This document shows positions 20,685-34,300 of a stretch of 64,000 bases of DNA, one piece after another. The stretch spans positions 1 through 64,000 of the forward strand of contig BDIU01000074.1 of NCBI GenBank assembly GCA_002118135.1, in the 5' to 3' direction. How positions within the stretch are numbered: position 1 is the stretch's first letter; every line of letters starts with the position of its first letter. The notes under the pieces were generated by a model. The model made no database searches. It worked only from the letters and a program-made list of their open reading frames with translations, and was not told the DNA's origin. This DNA comes from Trebouxia sp. TZW2008 (lineage: Eukaryota > Chlorophyta > Trebouxiophyceae > Trebouxiales > Trebouxiaceae). A program made the position numbers and the translations under genes.

Positions 20685-23600
20685 ATGCATTTGCAACTGC
20701 CTCAAGCGCGACAACTTGCTTGTCCCTGCTTGCATTCTTGTCACACCACTTCCAGACATGTGCTGGGACGTCAAAGAATGCGAAAATTCACGGTCTTAGC
20801 GCGGGCTGCGACGTCCGAAGCACAGCCACAGGGACGCAGGCGATCTCAAGCACAATCACTGCAAGTTGAACAGCTTTTCAGTCTGGGCCGAGAGGTCTTT
20901 GACACTGCTCTACAGACAGGCCCCAAGGGGTTTGCACGCTCAATACAAGCAGCAGGCGCGTTCGCTAGCATAGGCAGGTAAAGCTCAGGTACATATGTGA
21001 CTTGCCCACGTCCAGCCATGTACTGCACGCATCTTGTAATTATACGGCAAAGCCATTCATGTTGTATGTCGCTATACTGATCACGTGGCTCAGTCTCACA
21101 CCGTGCACTGCACCAGCAGAAAGTCAAACTCTTCACAGCTCAAAGTTGTGCACCTTGTTGCTGCAGGGAGTATGCACACAGCGCACAGCGTGGCCGCCCG
21201 CTTCCAACAGAAACTGTACTCAGAAAGTTGTTTGAAAAGCTTGGCGCAACCTATATCAAGTTGGGACAATTCATAGCATCTTCACCCACATTGTTTCCGC
21301 AAGTCTACGTACTGGAGTTTCAGAAATGTCTTGACAAAACAGACCCTGTGCCATGGAACACCATCAAAAAGACCATACAGGAGGAGCTGACACAGCCCAT
21401 AGATGCTGTCTTTTCCTCCATTGACCAGAATCCTTTGGCCACGGCCTCAGTAGCTCAGGTACACACAGCTGTACTGCGGGAGAGCCAGAAGGAAGTTGTT
21501 CTGAAGGTCCTGAAACCTGGCGTAGAAGACATCCTTACAACTGATCTCAACTTCCTGCTCATAGCAACAAAGCTGTTTGAGATCCTCAACCCAGAGATGG
21601 CTCGAGCATCCCTTGCTGGCATTGTCTCTGACATCAGAAGCAGCATGCTGGATGAAGTGGATTTCAGAAAGGAAGCTCGCCACATACAGCAGTTCTCCAC
21701 ATATCTAGACAACACCGGCATGCGGCAAGGCGCCACCTGTCCATTTGTGTACAAGCAGCTGTCTAGCAGAAGGTGAATGCAGCTAACTGTGCAAACAGAC
21801 TTGCCTACATCAGCAGCCTTGTGGTTTTGAGGGTTGTTGTCACCTCTGTTTTTGCAAGAACAGCAGTAGTCATACTCAGCTGCATGACTGCCTTTGACAG
21901 GCCAACAGCCTAGTAAGGGTGCTTGTTGACAGTTCTTGCAAACACCTTTTGTTGCACTGCCGCGTATGTCCAGTGCACTACTAGAAAAGGTCATGTTGCA
22001 ATCTGATGCATAAGGTGCAGGAATGCTGGAGCACTTGCAGGTCGCTGCAGGCTGTTGATGATGCGAGACTGCATGGCATCCTTCTCACAGACCTGGCAGT
22101 CATCTTCAGCTTCATTGCTGTTGCATATCCTCGGTACTCACCTAGCAGAGTGCCATGTCGCAAATCATGTCAGACGCACTGCCCATGTCCAGGAATGCTC
22201 AAGCTTCTGTGTGTCATTACAGGCTGCTGACTGTGGACAGCTTGCTTGAACAGCAGCAGCCATCTTCAGCTTCACGGCTGATGTTCACTATTCAGGCAGT
22301 CATGCTGCCATTTATGTCAGACAAATGCGACCATTTGCTTGTGCTCTCAGGCCTTTTAGAGCACCTGTGTGTTACTGCAGGCTACTGACAATATGGACAG
22401 GTTGCCTGGCGTCCCTGTCACAGAATTTTCTGCCATGTTGCAAGTGATGTCAGACATAGTGCCACCATGTACTTGTATTTTCAGGCATGCTTGAGCACCT
22501 GCGTGTTACTGCAGGCTTCTGACGATGGACAGGTTGCATGGCGTGCCTCTCACAGACCTTGCAGCCATCCAAAGCATGAGCTCGGCAGACCCTGAGCAAA
22601 CCCTCATCACCGCCCTCAACACCTGGTTCGGCAGCGTGCTTGGCTGCGAGACGTTTCATGCAGATGTTCACGCAGGTGACTGTCAACACCATCTGCTTAG
22701 ACCATCACCCCTTGATGTCTGAAAGCGCCTTTTTTGAGGAGATGCATCCTGCTCAGGCGTTTGCATGGCAAGCAAGTACTCGTCATCTGTTACTAGCCTC
22801 TGAGTTCATGCTGCAATGTCTTCACTCAAACTTTTGGGTTTTCAGCTTACAGAGCGTCTATCAGTATTATGGATTTTGTTGAGATCTACATATGGAACAG
22901 TCTGTTCCAGTCTGTGATTAATCAAGAATCCTCTTGCGGCTATTGCTGCCAGCATACTCATTTGCTGCTTAGGCCAGCTTTGCAATGGCCTCTGGCGCGG
23001 CGAATGCGACAAATCAGCACAGCTACCGTATCTGAGCTCATGGTACACCTCAATGGAAAATGCGCTGTGCCTACTTGCCTGGTCATGAATCTTGTGGAGA
23101 CATACTTGCTTTCATGCTTTTCTGACGCTGTGCAAATGGGCTGTACAATCCTGTTTTTCCTACAGGCAATTTGTTGGTCCTCAGAGACGGTCGCGTTGGT
23201 TTCATTGACTTTGGCATAGTGGGCAAAATCTCCCCAGTCACCTTTCAAGCTATGGAGGCGTTCCTGATGTCTACCATGACAGCAGACTACAACACTATGG
23301 CACGTGCTTTGATCACCATGGGTGTCACACAAGACAAGGTTGTTGTTCAGGTGAGCTTGCTGCAAGCATTGCTTTGCTGAAGATTGCAGAATTTTTGCTT
23401 GTTGCCTGTCCTGTTTCTACATATGCCTTGCAGTCCACTTGCTCTTGTTATGGACAGACAGTGTGGGCACAAGCGCAGATTGTGTTCACAGTGCAAATCT
23501 TGGCTCTTGACCAGAGCCTGTCCTTGAAAATATGCTTTCTCCATGTCTTGAGCAATCATACAGAATCTTGCAAAAGCGCAGCCTGTACCAAAAGCCAGAG

Positions 23601-24490
23601 CTTAAAGCATTTGTGTCTGCTGTATTGGGTAACAGTGCATGTAGCATTGTCATTGTAAGCTACATAGCTGATGCTGGCCATGCGTAGGGTGCTATATGAG
23701 TCAATTCTAGACTGACCGTACAAATGCATGCTGACAGATTCTAGACTGGGAAAGCTCTTCCAGTTCTGGTCCTAAACTCTTGGCTCATTGGGTAGCTATG
23801 CTTGACTGTAATCGAGAGCACGTGCACCTGCAAGCTTGACTTAGCTGAGCGTTTGTAAGTCATTCTGCAGGACTTTGCTCAGGACTTGCGAGAGCTGTTC
23901 ACCAATGCTGATGCGCTCAACATGGGCGAGCTGATGCAGCCGGGAGCTGACCCCCAGGCAGCGGCAGCAAGCATGGCTAGCGATGCTGGCGTCAACAAGC
24001 TCATGCTGCAGGTAATGGGGTCCTGCTACTGATGAAAAAGAACAGAAAAGAAGTTCGTATGCTGTCAGCCATCGTGATGAGAGCCTCTATGAGTAGCAGC
24101 AGACCAGAATGCTACATGTCATAAGCTTGAAGCTGCAGCATTTGTTGCTGTCAACTTGGCTGTCACCAACTTCATGTCGCACATACTTGATTTGCCTGTA
24201 TACATTTATATCTAATTGGGGTGCTATTTGGGCATGTTCACTGTCAATGCCTTCTGCTGGAACAACCTTGAGCCTGTTTGTTGCTACTGCAGATTGTTCA
24301 AGTGGGTGACAAACATGGCATCCGCTTCCCAAGGGAATTTGGCTTGTTGCTCAAGCAATTGCTATACTTCGATAGGTACACGCAGCTCCTAGCGCCATCG
24401 CTATCAGTACTGCAGGATGACAGAGTCAAAATCAGACAGACGCCTGCAGTGAGTGCATCCGAAACTACAATAGACACAACAGCAATATAG
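20685..24490 (+). CDS. ABC1K/UbiB-family atypical kinase, probably plastid
   Basis: Six exons, 20685-20977, 21167-21772, 22515-22675, 23166-23350, 23871-24011 and 24293-24490, join in phase to about 527 residues. The start is the first in-frame ATG. The first 45 or so residues are basic and Ser/Thr-rich with RKFTVLARAATSEA, which fits a plastid transit peptide. Domain landmarks appear in order: GATYIKLGQFIASSPTLFP (KxGQ motif), KCLDKTDPVPW, ATASVAQVH (Ala-rich nucleotide loop), VVLKVLKPGV (Lys), DEVDFRKEA, MDRLHGVPLTDL, TFHADVHAGNLL (catalytic loop) and FIDFGIVG (DFG). ABC1K proteins bind ATP and support prenylquinone metabolism in plastids and mitochondria, often at plastoglobules. Which ABC1K subgroup this is cannot be settled by eye. 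The intron before exon 3 holds a four-copy echo array. Confidence 0.93.
22020..22575 (+). repeat. Echo array of the ABC1K MDRLHGVPLTDL exon head
   Basis: The acceptor and first ~60 bases of exon 22515-22675, plus about 30 bases of upstream intron (GAGCACCTG.GTGTTACTGCAG), occur four times. The acceptor-equivalent positions are near 22052, 22219, 22376 and 22514. All copies are followed by ...CTCACAGACCTTGCAGCC-like sequence with decay. Only the last copy is in frame with the rest of the gene. Confidence 0.9.
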
Positions 24491-25340
24491 CCCAGCTCTG
24501 TACACTGCCACCATTTTCTTTCATGTGCTATCTTGCACCTACTGTAGCCAGGTTGTGGCTGTGCGCATGATGTGTATGCTAGCTAGATCTGCAAGGCCTG
24601 ATCTACTTTCTGTGCCTGGTGTCATTTTTCATTACTTTCTCATGCGGCAATGGTCATGCTGATCAATGCTTTGCAGGCCCCCAGGTGCATCAGATATGAT
24701 CAGCAGAATGATGTTGACTTGCTGTGAAATCTTTTATAGGCGTGAAACATTGACAGCTGCATGCAAGTTTATGTGAATGTTTACAGTTGCAATACGACCC
24801 AAGTTGGACTTAGTATGTTCAACTTTCCCCTCTACGCTAATCAACAGTCATTATCCTTCACCCAGTATATCACAAAGTGAATCTCACATCACGCTGTCAA
24901 ACTAGCGCTTTATAGCATAATGCTTCTGATAAGCAGCGTACTGAAAGACATGTGCACCAGCATTTGCAGCAAAATATGGTGCACACTCAATAGACTGATA
25001 TGCTGTGCCAACTGCAACCAGCACGAACAAAGAGCTGCACTCTGGAAGAAACCCAACTGCAAACAGCATGTCTGGGCCCCATCAAACGCTGTTGGCATAC
25101 TTTCATGAAATCAAAACAATGCTAATGACTATACCTACACATTCAAGCACCCCAGTAATGTTGTATCCGGTGTCCGTAAAGATAATGACAGCACTCAGAA
25201 TCAACATGAACCCGCTACAGTTGCAGCTGCAGCACTTTCACAGCTACCTTGTCTCCAAAAGAATAATAGTATAAAGGGAAAGATCATTGAATTCTCCTGA
25301 TTGAGATGCATTGAGCGCTCCAACCCTTTACCCTTGTAAC
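24491..25340. other. Convergent intergenic region
   Basis: 850 bp between the stops of the ABC1K gene (+) and the PDE gene (-). No coding block is supported. Confidence 0.5.
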
Positions 25341-28300
25341 TCATGCTGCATCTGGTTCCACCTCAGCAGCTGCTGCCGCAGCTTCCCAGCTTCTGTAATT
25401 GGCCAGAACCCCTTCCAGCATTGGTCGAGCCCCATCAAACAGGTCAGCCATTGCATTGAACATAGGTAGCCCCACAATGCTAAAAAAGCCCATCTGCGTA
25501 ACCAGGCAGCTTTCAGAGTCAATCAGCTTGATTGAATAACAGAAGAAACTGATAATGTGTTCAAACCTCAAGGTGTAGGCCAGCCGCTGTCATGCATGCG
25601 TGAGGTGCCATCAGAACACAAAAAGTTTCTGAATTTGGTCAAAGAATGTCAGTGAGCAGTGACTGTTGACTCAGCCTTACAGCACCAGGAACTCTTGCAA
25701 ATTGCATCTTCAAGTGGGACTGACAAGCAATCTTGCATGACACATGTGCATTGTCTGCTGTAGAAGTTTGATTGTGGTGCTTTCAAGAGGATCGGCTCAG
25801 TAACAGCAAGGCCTTCTTTATAGCAGCATGGCTCTGAGTGCAATTTGTAGCGTGAATAGCAGCATGGCATCAGCATGAATCAGCATGGCATCAGCATGAA
25901 TAGCAGCAATGCATGAGTAGCAGCATGGCTCAGAGTGCAATTTATAGCATGAACAGCAGCATGGCATCAGCATGAATCAGCATGGCATCCACACAGCATC
26001 AGCATGAATAGCAGCAAGGCATGGACAGCAGCATGGCATGGACAGCAGCATGGCGCAGAGTGCAATTTACAGCATGAATAGCAGCATGGCATCAGCATGA
26101 ATCAGCAAAGCATGCATAGCAGCATGGCTCAAAGTGTTTGTAAAGCAACAGCTTGATGAGGACGACGACAACTCAGGAGCAGGCGGTGAGCAGATACTGC
26201 ATGTGTGAGGTGTGCAGCAGGTGTCTGACCTGAGATCGTGTGATGCTTGGAAGGAAATAAGTCAGCAACAAGGCCGCCATCCAAACAGGGGTCATGCACA
26301 GCAGGAGCTTGACAATGACAGGCATGGCTTTGGACAGCAGGCGTTGAGCGCATACTGGATGTATCAGGTGTGCAGCAGACGTCTGACCTGAGAGCGTGTG
26401 ATGCCTCCCTTGTTTTTCCTGTCCATGAGGGGGCTCACACTTAGCCCTATCTCCTTCTCCCTGTCGCCCTGTGCAGACATGCCACAGTCAGGTCACCCAT
26501 CACTCGATAAACCAAGCAATGACATGCCACAGTCAAGTCACCAATCAATTCACAAATCAGCAACGCACCAATCAAGCCAGCAGAAATTTGGAACAGCCAG
26601 CTAAGGTAGTCACCTGGGGCAGGGCATTCATTGCCTCAACCTTGATGAGTCATTGAGCCATGAGCCATTGGCGATATGAAACAGAATTAGTGTTGCGACA
26701 TGCCGCAAAGCTACATGAGCCATGCAAGCTGATGACACACTAGCAAGCAAAGTAGCAAATATCTGAAGACAACTCTGACGCACAGCTCCATCTAGAGCCA
26801 GCAAGTGACACAACTTCAGCTTTGTAGTTGTGCAGGCAAAGGCTGTGGTTCTGCAGCCTGATTGATGCAGTGTCCAGATTGAACAGTGTGCTGATGCAAA
26901 AGCATATATGAAGTTCAGAAGCCAGCTATCTGACCTGCAGGAAGAACTCTTCTTCCAGCTGGTAGGCCCACCGCTTGTGAGTCCTAGGGGCTGCTGCCAA
27001 GTGCCCAATGTCAGCACACTTCAGCAACATCTGCACATAATATTCACAACAAATGTCACATAGCAAATTCAGTGGTATGTCAAAACATCGCATACATGAT
27101 GTCGCTGCCGCCAAGTGCCCAATATCAGCACACTTCAACAACATTTGCGCATCACAGTCCCAGCACATGCCACACGGCCATTCCACAAGACATTGCATGC
27201 ATGATGGCGCTGCTGCTAGGTGCCCAATATCAGCACACTTCAGCAACATCTGCACAATATATTTACCACAAATATCACATAGCAATTCCAATGGCATCAA
27301 TAAGACATTGCATGCATGATGGCGCTGCTGCCAAGTGCCCAACATTGGCGCACTTCAACAGCATCTGCTCAACACGTTCAAAGCAAAGGTCACATTGCAA
27401 TATCAATAAGGCATAACATGCACACAACAAATGAACGTCATGTCTGCTGACGATCGGCACAACAGCAATGGAGACCAGCATATGTCAGCAAATCCTATGG
27501 CAAGCAACAAGGGCACTTCTCTGCAAGGCAAAGGCAAAACAGAAGCAATCCTTCTACAGCTATGCAGTACATATGATCTGAAGGAGAGAGTTTGAAGGTG
27601 GTGGAAGAATCAGAGTATTGGGCTCATGTTGCGCAATGATCATTGCCACACAGTCTTTTTTGATGCATCACTTCATTCGCCATGTCTTAACATTGCTTTT
27701 TAGTCAATTTGCTTGCTGGTCAGACATTGTGCAAGACTTGCAAAAGGCAAGTGTTTGCATGGAGGCAGCCACATGGGAGCATCTATGCAAGGCAGCAGGC
27801 TATAAAACACATGTGCCTTGAACAGCCTCAGCACATAACAAAGTGTCAGCAATAGCCCTGGCACTTTGCAGTGCACACCACACAATGCTGCTGCAATGAG
27901 ACAGTTCACGCTCACATCACTATGGCACCCAACAAGGTAGTCTGGCAGCAAAGGACAGAAAGCCACAGGCAGTCAGGCCACAGCTGTGGCAGGAGACAAC
28001 TCCTGCAACTGCTGTTTTTCAACAGACAAGTATGCAGCAGCAGCCAACATGCCTACACTCAGCTCCACAGAGGAACTATGCAGCGTTGATTGATTGATTG
28101 ATTGACACCCATGCCTGCGCAAGTGCAAGGTAGGTGACAGGCAGCTTCACCCTGTTTCTGTACGCCATACAACAGATCCATTTCTGCAACTCGAAGGTGT
28201 GCAGACAATGGGGCCAGCACCACTGTGCAGCATATGCAAAGGCAATGTGCAGCATATACAAGGCACCTTGCACTTCTGGGGATTGAGCAAACTGTTGAGA

Positions 28301-31300
28301 GGCACAGTGCACTGACGGGCATTGACAGACCACTGAGAATGTATGTTAGTTGTATTGTTTCAATGCACAGACCAGCCCAAGCCATGACAGGGTTGGCCGC
28401 ACCACATACCTGGAAGACTAGCATCTTGTCATCTGGCTTGATATTGTCCCAGTCCACAGCATCTGTCATGCCAGTCTGGGGCCCCCTGCCATCAGGCGGG
28501 CCAGGGCTGCTGGTGGTTGGGAGTTCTAGGGCTTGGCTGCTGGCAGAGGCTGGGGCGCTGTTGGGGGCTGACCTCTTGAAGGCATTCTGCAAAAATGATG
28601 TGCATCTTCAATACAAATTCCAGCATGCTCAAAAGGGTGGTGCAGTGGTGACACACAGGCTGAGGCCCCCTGCCATTAGGGGGCTGGTGGCTGGGGCTTC
28701 TAGGGGTTGGCTGCTGGCAGAGGCGGGATCGCTGTTGGAGGCTGACCTCTTGAGCGCATTCTACAGGGCATTACAAAGGCATAACAAGTCTCTCTGCAAG
28801 CCCCTCATGGCTGGGCCCCCCTGCCATCAGGGGGCCCAGGGCTGCTGATGGTGTGGGTGGCTAGTGCCTGGCTGCTGGCTGAGGCTGGGGCGCTGTTGGG
28901 GGCGGCCCTCTTGAGGACATTCTGCCGGGCAACAAAATGCAAAATAGGTGGCTGAAAGAAGAGGTGGGTGGCAGGGGAACAGGGTATGGGAGGGGTTGTA
29001 GGTGATAAGCGCAAGGGAGAGGGAGGGAGGGGAGGGGGCCAGTAATATTGTCAGGAGTGAACTGCCCTCAAGCATGGCAAGAAGCCAAGACTGCAAAACA
29101 GCAAGCAGCCCAATTCAAACTCCCCAATCAGCTTCAGTGAAAGAAACGGTTATAATGATGACAGGAAGCCATGCAAGTCTGCATTCAGACATGCTCTCAA
29201 GCACAGCAAGAACAAAAGCCGTGACCAGAAGACAGGCTGGCCATAGGAGTCATTTCCCAAAACCTGTTGGCGTCAGTCTGGCTTACCTGCAATTGCCTCA
29301 ATCAGCTTCAGTGTAACATGATGGCATGTGACAATGCTGACAGGAAGCCATGCAAATCTGCTGGCAGGCATGGCCTTGAGCATAGCACAAACACACACCA
29401 TAAGCAAAAAACAGGGCCACAGCCATAGCAGTCGTTTCCCAGCACTTGTTGGCATCAGTCTGGATTACCTGGAATCTGGACAGGATGTCAAAGTGCTTCT
29501 TCATGTCTGTGCCCAACACCTCGTTAATCACCACTGGCCTGAACAGGGTCTGAGTCTCTATACGAAAATCCTGCACAACATGCCGCCATCAGACAGCTGT
29601 GGCCAATTGTTGTATTGCAGAGCTGATAAACCAATAAGATGTGCAGCTAAGTGCTGAAGTGGGTAGTGGCATGGGCAAACATGCTTCTTATGAAGGCGTT
29701 TAAGTGTATGTGTTAGCCAGCACATGTTGCTTTGCACAGACATATACATGTAAATTGCAGTCCATGAAACTACATCCATAGCTGACATCTTGCCTATAAA
29801 CATCAATCCATTCTCACAAAAGAGCAGTCAGGCCATAGCATAACCCATGTCACACAGCCCTTTGCCCCGTGCAACTTACCCTAACAATCTCGCATCTTGG
29901 GTCTCATCATGTCCTAACCGCCAAAGCTATACCGTGATTCTCCAAGAGGAATTAGTCATTGCACATGACGGCCAGGAGATGTAATGACTTCATAAACTTA
30001 AGCTTAACAAACGCAAGGTCAGGTTTACAATGGCCCTGACTGCTGCAGCTGTATGGTGCTTCTCTAGCAGCAGACAAGAAGTATGAGTCCGGCTTGCCTT
30101 GACAAAGGCACAGTCAGGCCTTAGCATGACCCTGACTGCTGCAGCTATGTGGTGCTTCTTCAGCAGCTATTGATCATTGCGCATAATGGCCAGAGCATTG
30201 AAAAGCTGATGAAATTATCCTAACAAAAGCCCAGTTTTGTCTCTCCACAATTCAGAATTCCACATGTGAACTCAACTCTTCAGGAAGTAATCATTGTGAT
30301 CAGAATTGAACCTGACAAAGACGCAGTCAGGCCTCAGCATGACCCTGACTGCTGCAGCTTATCCATCTGCGATTGGTCATTGTACATGACGGCCAAAGGG
30401 TGAAATGACTTGAAGGACTAATATACTATAATAAACTGAAACATGCGCACAGTCAAGCCTTAGCAGCACCAGTAAGCTTGTTCTGACAGTGTTCTGACAA
30501 TGTTCTGACAATGTTCTGACAGTGCATTCAAGATTCATCATGACCCAATTGCTGCAGCTGTGCGGAGTTCCAAGTGGCAACTGGTCATTGTACATAATGA
30601 CCAGGGGATGGAGCAACTTGATGAGCTCACCCTCAAAGATGCAGGCAGGAACATGACCCTTACTGCTGCAGCCATGTGATGATTCTCCAGCGGCAACTGG
30701 CCATTGTACATAATGGCCAAAGGGTAAAATGACTTGAAGGAACAAATTAAAACATGCACTCACTCAAGTCTCAGCAGCATCAGTAAGCTTGTTCTGACAA
30801 TGTGCATTCACGCTTCATCCTGACCCAATTGCTGCAGCTGCATGGAAGTTTCTAAGTGGCAACTGGTCATTGCATATAACAACCCGGGCATGGAGCAACT
30901 TGATGAGCTCACCCTCAAAGACGCGGTCAGGCCTTAACACAACCCTTAGTGGTGCAGCTTTATGGTGCTTCTCTAGCAGCAAACACGTGGTATGAGTCCG
31001 GCTTACCTTGACAAAGGCGCAGTCAGGCCTCAGCATGACCCTGACTGCTGCAGCTATGTGGTGATTCTCCAGCGGCGATTGGTCATTGTACATGATGGCC
31101 AAGGGGTGAAACGACTTGATCAGGTAGTCGTTGTTGACGCCCAAGTGCTCAAAATCATGGATGAGCGCTGCGTAATAGGTAGCGCTGACTTGAGCATCTG
31201 TCATGATGTTGATCACACCGCCGTGGTGCATCAGCATGTGGGTCATTTGCACCACAGATGCCACATGCGTGCTGCACAACAGATAATACTTTGTTAGCAG

Positions 31301-34300
31301 AAGTCACATGCGTGCTGCATACTTGTCTGACGCTTCTCACGCAGATGTTACATGCGTGCTGCATGTCACATGGCACTGACTTGAGCCTCCGTCATGATGC
31401 CGCTGTGGTGCATCAGCATGTGGGTCATTTGCACGACAGACGCCACATGCATACTGCACAACAGATGACACATCTTATGTGTAGAAGGTGGCTCTAACTC
31501 GTAGCTTGGTCATGATGTTGACTACGCTGCCACGATGCATCAGCATGTGGGTCATTCGCACAACAGTAACTTGACGTGGACACCACGAGTGGGCTATACA
31601 ACAGCTGATTGACACAGATGCCACATGCAGGTGCTTTGTACAGTCACAGCACCATTTCAGTCAGACACCATGTCAGTCGACTTGACAAAAAGCACCTATG
31701 AGCTTTGCTGACACGACTGATCTAATTTAGTATGGGTTGCTGGAGTCGTATCCCCTCTGAGTGATTCTGCAGAAGCTTTGACCTGCTCATTCTAGCACAT
31801 GCTTGCAGAAAAGATCGCCAGCTTGCTCACAAATGAGTACTCATAGGCCTGGAAGCATGCATCAGCTCTGAGGCTGTTGGAAATTTGGCATGCCTGTTGT
31901 GATATGGGTTGCTGGAGTCATTAGCCCTGCTCAATGACACAGCCGAAGGTGACCAGCCTTGACCTGCTCATGCCAAAACTGAACACAAAGATACTGCCAG
32001 GTATGCGAGGGTGTTCATGAACCCTTTGAGCATGTCAGACTGACTGACTCACCTGTCGTGATATGGATTGCTGGAGTCATAACCCCGCTCCATGACTCTG
32101 CAGAAGGTGAGCAGCCTTGACCTGCTCATGCCAAAATTGAACACAACGGTACTGCCAGGTATGGGAGGGCGTTCACCAGCCCTGTGAGCATGTCAGACTG
32201 ACTAACTCACCTGTTGTGATATGGGTTGCTGGAGTCGTATCCCCGCTCAATGACCCGGCAGAAGGTGGCCAGCCTTGGTCTGCTCATGCTGAACCTGTCC
32301 AAGTCCACATACTTGTTGTAGAGGTAGTAGCTGAGCATCGACAGAGCGTGCCCCTGAGCTTCATCTTCCAGGGCAAAAATGTCAAACTGCCAGTTTGTCT
32401 CTGCGTCCTGCAGTCAAAGCTGGCCTGGGTTAGAATGGTCTTGTCTTACACACAAAACGTGGTCAAATACAGTAAAATTCGTTAGAACAAGAGCAAGAAA
32501 CAGATGGCTGACCTACAGCAGCCTCTCAAAGTTGCAGACTAGAAGAGGCTGTGAGGGAGGCCTTGCTATCAGATGCTGGTAAAGTTCCAACTGCTGCTTT
32601 GTGCAATCCAGACCTTGAGCAATGCAAGCAATTGTCGTGACTTTTGGATCAACAGGAAATGGCTGACATGCAGCAGCCTTTCCGCTTGTGGGGTTATGAA
32701 GGCTGTGGTTCAGCACCTTCTGGCAGTGGTCAATGGGCTTCAGCATGCTGTCAGATGATGGCCAAATCTGCTTTTCTCAGCAAAATTGGTGTTTGTAATG
32801 CCTTATTCACTGTTCAAACAGTCAGAAATGACCGACCTGCAGCAGCCGTTCCACCTGGGGAGTGGGTGAGGCTGTGAGGGAGGCTTCGCTGATGAGCACC
32901 TTCTGGCAGCGGTCAGTAGGCTTCAGCATGCTGGCTTGGCGGGAGAGGGACTTGGGCGCAGGGTTGGTCTCACCATCTGGTATCTGCCCATCCCTAAAGG
33001 CTGCAGGACCCTGCAACCAGAGACTTGAACTCAATTTGACGATGAAAGAACAAAATTCTGTCCTTCCTCAAAGAGAGCAATGCACTGATTGTGAAAGGGG
33101 TGTGTGAGCAAGTCCTGTTCACAGCTATTGCACCAACAGCAAGTTCAATGAGCAGCTACAGCATGGGCATGCCAACTTTGGACATTGTTACCATGCATGA
33201 AGCATCCTCACAACACACACAAGTAACTACAATTTGGGCAATCACAGTGCAAGCAGTGACAGCTTTGACATGCCAGCTTCCTTGCTTTGCCCCACAGTGC
33301 ATTATTGAGATGGTACATTTGCATTTTCAAACAGGAGCCGACCACAGGGACAAATGAGCAGTGAACAAGCGCACACTGTGTTCAGCTGCAGCGTGGACAT
33401 GCTAGTGCCACTGCCAACAAAGCTCAAACGCAAACTTCATGCAATGGTCCAGGCAGTCTGTCAGCAAAGCATGAGCAACTGGTGTGTACCGTAAGCAGCT
33501 GTAGCATAGACATGCCGACTTCATTGTCCATGCTGCTCTCCTTCAGCAGCTGGCTCTCCAAGCCCACAGGCTGCCGCAAGTCTGTGTTGGACTCCGTCAA
33601 GATGTGGTAGATATCCAAAGCTGACTGCACTGATGGGTTCTCTCCCTGTGCATCACAACCAAAATTAGAAAACGTGACAATCAAGGCTATCCTCTTTGGA
33701 GCCAGTGGGAGAGCCTCTGTCCCTGACCCATTCCTAAATGAGAGCAGCGTCGCCCAAAAAAACAGCATTCAGTGCAAATCTGCTCAATCATAGTCCTGTG
33801 TTGAGGAGCTGTGGAACTCTGCACGTACGTAACATATACAGCAGAGTTGAGCTGATGCCGACTGGTGAGATCACATCTAACGCCAAGCAAGGGTAGCTGA
33901 TACCAGCAAGACTTATGTGAAAGTATCAGAGCACACAAACAACGTGGCGACGAGTGCACTGAAGGCAACAGGGGCATGCAAACAGCGCAGGATAACAGCA
34001 ACATGCCAGCAACCCCACAAATGGACCCACCTCAACAAAGGCAGGCAACGTCCAGGGTCTTTTCCATTGGGACGTCAACGTCAATACATGCAGAAACTTG
34101 TCATAGGTGACAGTTTCCCAGCGCTTTGCCAGCTCAAGAGCAGCAGTTGAAGTGCTTGTCAAAGGTGTGAATTCACAACATTCTGGGCATGCAAGCATCT
34201 GAAGCCCACTACCCACTCAGTGACTCACCGCAACAAAGGCATGCAAAAAGTCCAGAGTCTTGTCAATGGGAGTATCAGCATCAATATGGCTCTTGGGCAA

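Noticed and set aside
28084..28104. TTGA tetranucleotide run
   Set aside because: Only about five units; a small microsatellite without further meaning.
28225..28848. 207-codon plus-strand frame
   Set aside because: It lies opposite PDE exon 14 and its echo copies. The repeats carry the same open frame on the wrong strand, so its length is an artefact.
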